Part shown: piece by piece, positions 59,999 through 64,000 of the stretch | Position numbering within the stretch: the first letter of the stretch is position 1 | Layout: every line of letters begins with the position of its first letter | Assembly: GCF_014529535.1 (NCBI RefSeq) | Contig: NW_023503373.1 | Location: 310,001 to 374,000, forward strand | Length of the DNA: 64,000 nt | Source: Bradysia coprophila | Taxonomy: Eukaryota > Arthropoda > Insecta > Diptera > Sciaridae | Direction: 5' to 3' | Made by a program: the position numbers and the translations under genes | Notes under the pieces: generated by a model | Database searches by the model: none | What the model saw: the letters and a program-made list of their open reading frames with translations, nothing else | Told to the model about the DNA's origin: nothing

Positions 59999-60503
59999 CA
60001 CTGAGAAAAAAGTTGACGGTTGCGTCCCCAGGTAATGTAATTTTTCATACAAAAATCACATTATCTGTGACAAGTAATGCTGTTTTTGTATGAGAAATTA
60101 CATTACCTGGAGAAAGATTATCCGCCAAAAAACCCTAAAGGGTGTAATCGTGACGCAAGTCTCTGTTTCTACTTACAAAATAACTGATATCGTCACCCTT
60201 TATGAGGCGAAAGTTTTATCAACAAAAAATTGACCCAAAAAATTTATAAATCATATTTCGAAGTTCAATATCTCGGCCAATTTTGAAGCTGCAGCAACGT
60301 GTGATAGTTCGTTGAACTCGTATGGATTCGTAGATTCCAGATGTCTTAGTTTGAGGGGAGAAGTCAAAAAGTTGCTGTAAATATGCTCCGCCGTCCCCAA
60401 TTTTTTTTTTGTAAAACATTTTTGGTAGTGGACTTGCGTCACGCCCGCTTACTAACGTGCATGATCTGTCACAGGTAATAATCTGACAACTTTTTTGTCA
60501 GTG
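59999..60503. mobile_element. TA-flanked non-autonomous element
   Basis: Ends CACTGAGAAAAAAGTTGAC and the complement of CACTGACAAAAAAGTTGTC form a 19-bp inverted repeat, with TA outside both. Inside lies a second inverted pair (CCAGGTAATGTAATTTTTCA and complement, about 60031-60107). No transposase was recognised. Tc1/mariner-type origin is inferred. Confidence 0.7.
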
Positions 60504-62664
60504 TACCTGGTTTACTTTCATTGGAAAAATGCCCTTTTTTAAGTTAATGGTATGTTCTACCCCCCATTTTAGAAGGTGTAGGTGAAGGGTAAGACATAGT
60601 ACTAACCTGAAAAAAAATGCATTCTTGTTGAGTTATTACTGATTTCAAAGTGATGACAACGCTAAAAACGACAAGCGAAAGTGCTTAAAATAAATTGTCC
60701 ACAACAGATGCGTATACAACTTTTTATGCTGAGCTGAGGGTCTAATTTACGATAAAAATTCTGTAATTTATGCCCAAGACATGAAAAAGTGATTTCTTTT
60801 TGATAGTCGCACTACGTTCGGGCTACAATTTGCGAAATTGCCTAGAACATACAGTCCACAACAGATACGTAAATAACTATGCAACTAACAGTAGTAAAGT
60901 AATATTTAAATAGTCAGTCCGCAAAAACATCTATACTTGTTATATGCGTTGAAACGTATTTCCACGTCTTCTTCATATGAGATTCTCGAGACAAAAATGA
61001 AAGATTTCTTCTTCTTCTCGAAACGAAACTCAAACAAAAACTGGACTTTCCTGCCTTTCACCCCTACTTATGTCAATGATTATTTTCCTTGCACGAAATT
61101 CAATATACATGGACACTGTCACTCACTATTTGCATGTTGTGTTGCAGAAAATTCCTCAATATTCTTTGGTAAATACTATAAATATATACTGATATATGAT
61201 TGATGATAGATCATTTAGCTAAAATTACAATAATTACGCGTACATGTAATATCAGCATTAAATAATTTTCCTAATGAACGAAAATGGTAATGCCAGTATA
61301 CATCGTCAGATAACTCGCATATTTAAGATTTGCTAGAGGCTGCAGATCTCGTTTTACTCGTCACAAGTCACAAACTTGAGCAGACAGTATGATGTGTATA
61401 CGTTACACTCATCACAAATTTTTTCGATTCATACAACATGTCGAATGGTGCATTATTGAAACTTCTTTATTTCACTGTAAAAGGCACGAACAAAAAAATG
61501 TTTCTTTGATTTTATATAACGGGTTCAACGGAAATTTTATAAATGTATTTTTTTACTGAATAACTGAATTGAAAATTAAATTAAAAAAAGAAGAAAATAA
61601 ATAAAAATAAAATAAATTCTGCGAATAGATATATACATAAGCGTAACACATAATACAAAAATGTAAATATCAAAGCCTGAGATGTGCAGAAAGAAATTTT
61701 TTATTATTTAAATTAGGCATTTTTGTGTGTATATAATAGCACCAAGTGTGTTGGACTTGCTTGGTAGCATAACATCTTAATAAAATTAAGTAAATCAAAC
61801 ATATGATAATGGGTTTACATTTTTAGTTTAGGAGGTCATTAATTTAACTGAATTTTAACAATCGAATTTAAAAAGAAAATGAAATGTCGAAAGTTTTTGC
61901 TATCGGCCACTGCCAAAATATAACAGAAGATGATGCCTAATTCGAGTATAAAATACTTTTCTTTCGATCACAATAGTTTAAAATCGATATAAACTCATCT
62001 ACTTATGATTCATATTCAACGTTTGACAAACTCTTTTACGAATTTGGTAGCAAATTTTAAATGAATTTTTAATTAGCACAACTTTTACTTTCACACTGGA
62101 TGTCGTCGATGGAATAGAGAGCATTGCTGAATCCACTTTGTGTTGTAAATAACGTTTTTGTCGAAATAAATTTGAGTGAATAAGTAGAGTTCAAAGACGA
62201 TTGAACCTAAGATGTTGTTCAAATATTAGACAAGCACTAAAAGACATGACAATTTTTTACTTAGATAAATGGATGTAATTTTTTTTTATAATTTTCGACT
62301 GCGACCTTTAGATGCCTCTGTTGCATAAAACGTTGTATCAATCTCGGAGTAAAGAATTTTATTAGGCTCACGATGTAAATACTTTACACTCAATGTCACA
62401 AATAACCAAAATGAGTGACAGAGGTGAATAATCTACTATTAAAGAGCACCAGAAACACTAGAAACACGAGTAATATTAAAAGGCTGTTAAACAGTACGAC
62501 AAATTTATTTATTTTATCTCCTGCAAGCTGATATTTCATACATTACGCGTTTCTGCATATAAACACAAACACATACATAACCACAGCCTATACGATTGGA
62601 TAATTCACACATAACCCACCTAGGGTAAATTTACTTTCCATCTATATATTTGAAAAAAAAAAAA

Positions 62665-62750
62665 AAATCGCCGAACGGCGGAAGCGAACACGGGACCAGC
62701 AGCATATCAACCAAACATGCTGGCCACTACGCCTGTCGAGGATTGTATGA
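62665..62750 (-). mobile_element. tRNA-derived SINE head or tRNA pseudogene
   Basis: On the minus strand, A-box-like GGCGTAGTGGCCAGCATG and B-box-like GTGTTCGCTTC lie at tRNA spacing and are followed by a T-rich stretch. Acceptor-stem pairing is incomplete. Confidence 0.4.
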
Positions 62751-64000
62751 ATTGTTTTGCTAAGAAATCAAGAAGGCGAATTGACTGAAATGGATCGAAG
62801 AAAACCGAGAAAATAGTGAGTCAGAATTGTGTCTAAGAGCAAAATAAAATCAGTTTTGAACAAGATGTTCAGGGGACAGCATCCCCAACTAAAGTGGTTT
62901 CAATGTATTGAGTAGAATTCTTGACAAGTGGCGCAGCAGGAAAACAACAGGAAAATAATCCTGTCAGTGACTCTCCCAACGCGATAATTTGTGATAATTT
63001 CGTTCTATGTTAAGTGAAAAATTGAACTCGAGTATCGGTTACAAAACGGATAGAATTGAATGTGCATATTCAGCTGAAAGGTGTGAGCTGTTAAGAAAAA
63101 TGGGTCGAGTATGACGGTGGCAACTATTTATTCATGCACAATTACTATCAGACTGACCAGAACTGTCCGGTCTGGCGACATTTGAAGTCGTTTTGTCGTC
63201 CGACCTCACACATTCAATGATTAGGATGTACCCTGGCTGAAACCATTCGCTACCAATGCGACAGACGCGGAGACAGTATAGAGGATTCGAGCACTTCAGC
63301 ATATGGAGAATTTAGAGTTTGTCGTTGGATTTGCAATCAGGCAGAATCATTTTCCTTCACTCGTTGGATGGCCAACAGTTGCAACAGTTGCAGAATCATC
63401 TTTAAAATTCAGTCGTTGGACAAGGGAATCAACTGATGAAATCGTTTGCTAAAAAGGCGAAAGAAGTGGAAATAACCAGAATCGTAAAGTTAGTTACATC
63501 AATGACTAATCGTTTGACCGTTCGTTTTCGACCAGGATGACCGAGCTGAGAGTGATTGAGAGTATCTGCTTTGAAACGTGGGTTATTTGGCTTGGAAATA
63601 ATTTAGGGACTCAGGGACTCTGCTGTTTTAAGAGAAATTCAAAATTATTCATGCTCATTTTATAGCGGTTTTTTTTTTATAATTTTTGATGAGCTCATTT
63701 ATGTTCGTTGAATTGATTTTATATATCTGTAATTTAAGCGTGAACATATTTCAAATTTCTCTTAGTGGAGGCAATTTTTTTTAAAAAAGGGAATTAGAAG
63801 GAATGACGTCGTAAGGGGAATCAGACAGAGAAACGTCATTTGGTCGTTAGAGTAAACGATGTTAGGGAAGAGGGTCGACGAGAGTTGGCTAGACGAGAAC
63901 GATCGGTTAAAAGTGAATTTTAAAGCTTCCTGAGTTGCAGGTGACCCAACGTGCGGTAATAGTAGATCTGAGAAGCAACAGGTAGCGAAAGAAGGATAGG

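Larger units (their letters stand above)
55857..64000. other. Gene-free end of the window
   Basis: No gene is supported. It contains a nested foldback (56520-56930), a smaller inverted pair (56290-56360), a TA-flanked element (59999-60503), half-copies of the 1195-1300 family (60676-60868), a degenerate ATCTGAAATCTG-rich patch (59560-59700) and a tRNA-like head (62665-62750). Frames such as 57792-58073 and 60937-61203 are unsupported. Confidence 0.5.

Overview
The window is AT-rich nuclear DNA of an insect, most likely a fly (Diptera). It has short phase-consistent GT-AG introns, an arthropod ionotropic receptor, an RR-type cuticle gene, a calpain-C-type dead calpain and a Penelope-like retroelement. 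A lower (nematoceran) fly is my inference, not something the sequence proves. I assembled gene models by hand from reading frames, splice signals and intron phase. Coordinates may be off by a base or two, and UTR exons are mostly unassigned.

Layout. (1) 2574-9903, minus: nine exons of Ir93a, an ionotropic receptor subunit, with the N-terminal domain missing. Candidate upstream exons lie at 12.7-16.1 kb. (2) 18455-20012, minus: the Shc adaptor (PTB, YYN and YVN sites, SH2). (3) 22626-24718, plus: the UFM1-specific protease UFSP2. (4) 30258-36416, minus: an ODAD4/TTC25-like TPR protein with two phase-compatible alternative first parts and a GC-AG intron. (5) 42715-46955: two head-to-head copies of a Penelope-like element, one with an intact 796-codon ORF. 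(6) 47347-49700, plus: a secreted cuticle protein whose first intron contains a complete secreted WAP-domain gene on the opposite strand (47578-48439). (7) 49980-51260, minus: a decayed tandem array of a small acidic-protein gene. (8) 53145-55856, minus: calpain-C with all three catalytic residues replaced. No gene is supported from 55857 to 64000.

The genes are unrelated housekeeping, signalling, sensory, ciliary and cuticle genes, not a pathway. The accessory layer is the more unusual part. Introns and intergenic DNA hold many foldback elements and MITEs, several with recognisable target-site duplications. There are tRNA-like Pol III heads, some arranged in pairs at the two ends of one element. 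An 18-bp satellite is interrupted by a TA-flanked MITE, and two very long near-perfect palindromes occur (238-bp and about 1.6-kb arms). No bacterial-type operon, CRISPR array, rRNA or convincing functional tRNA gene was seen.
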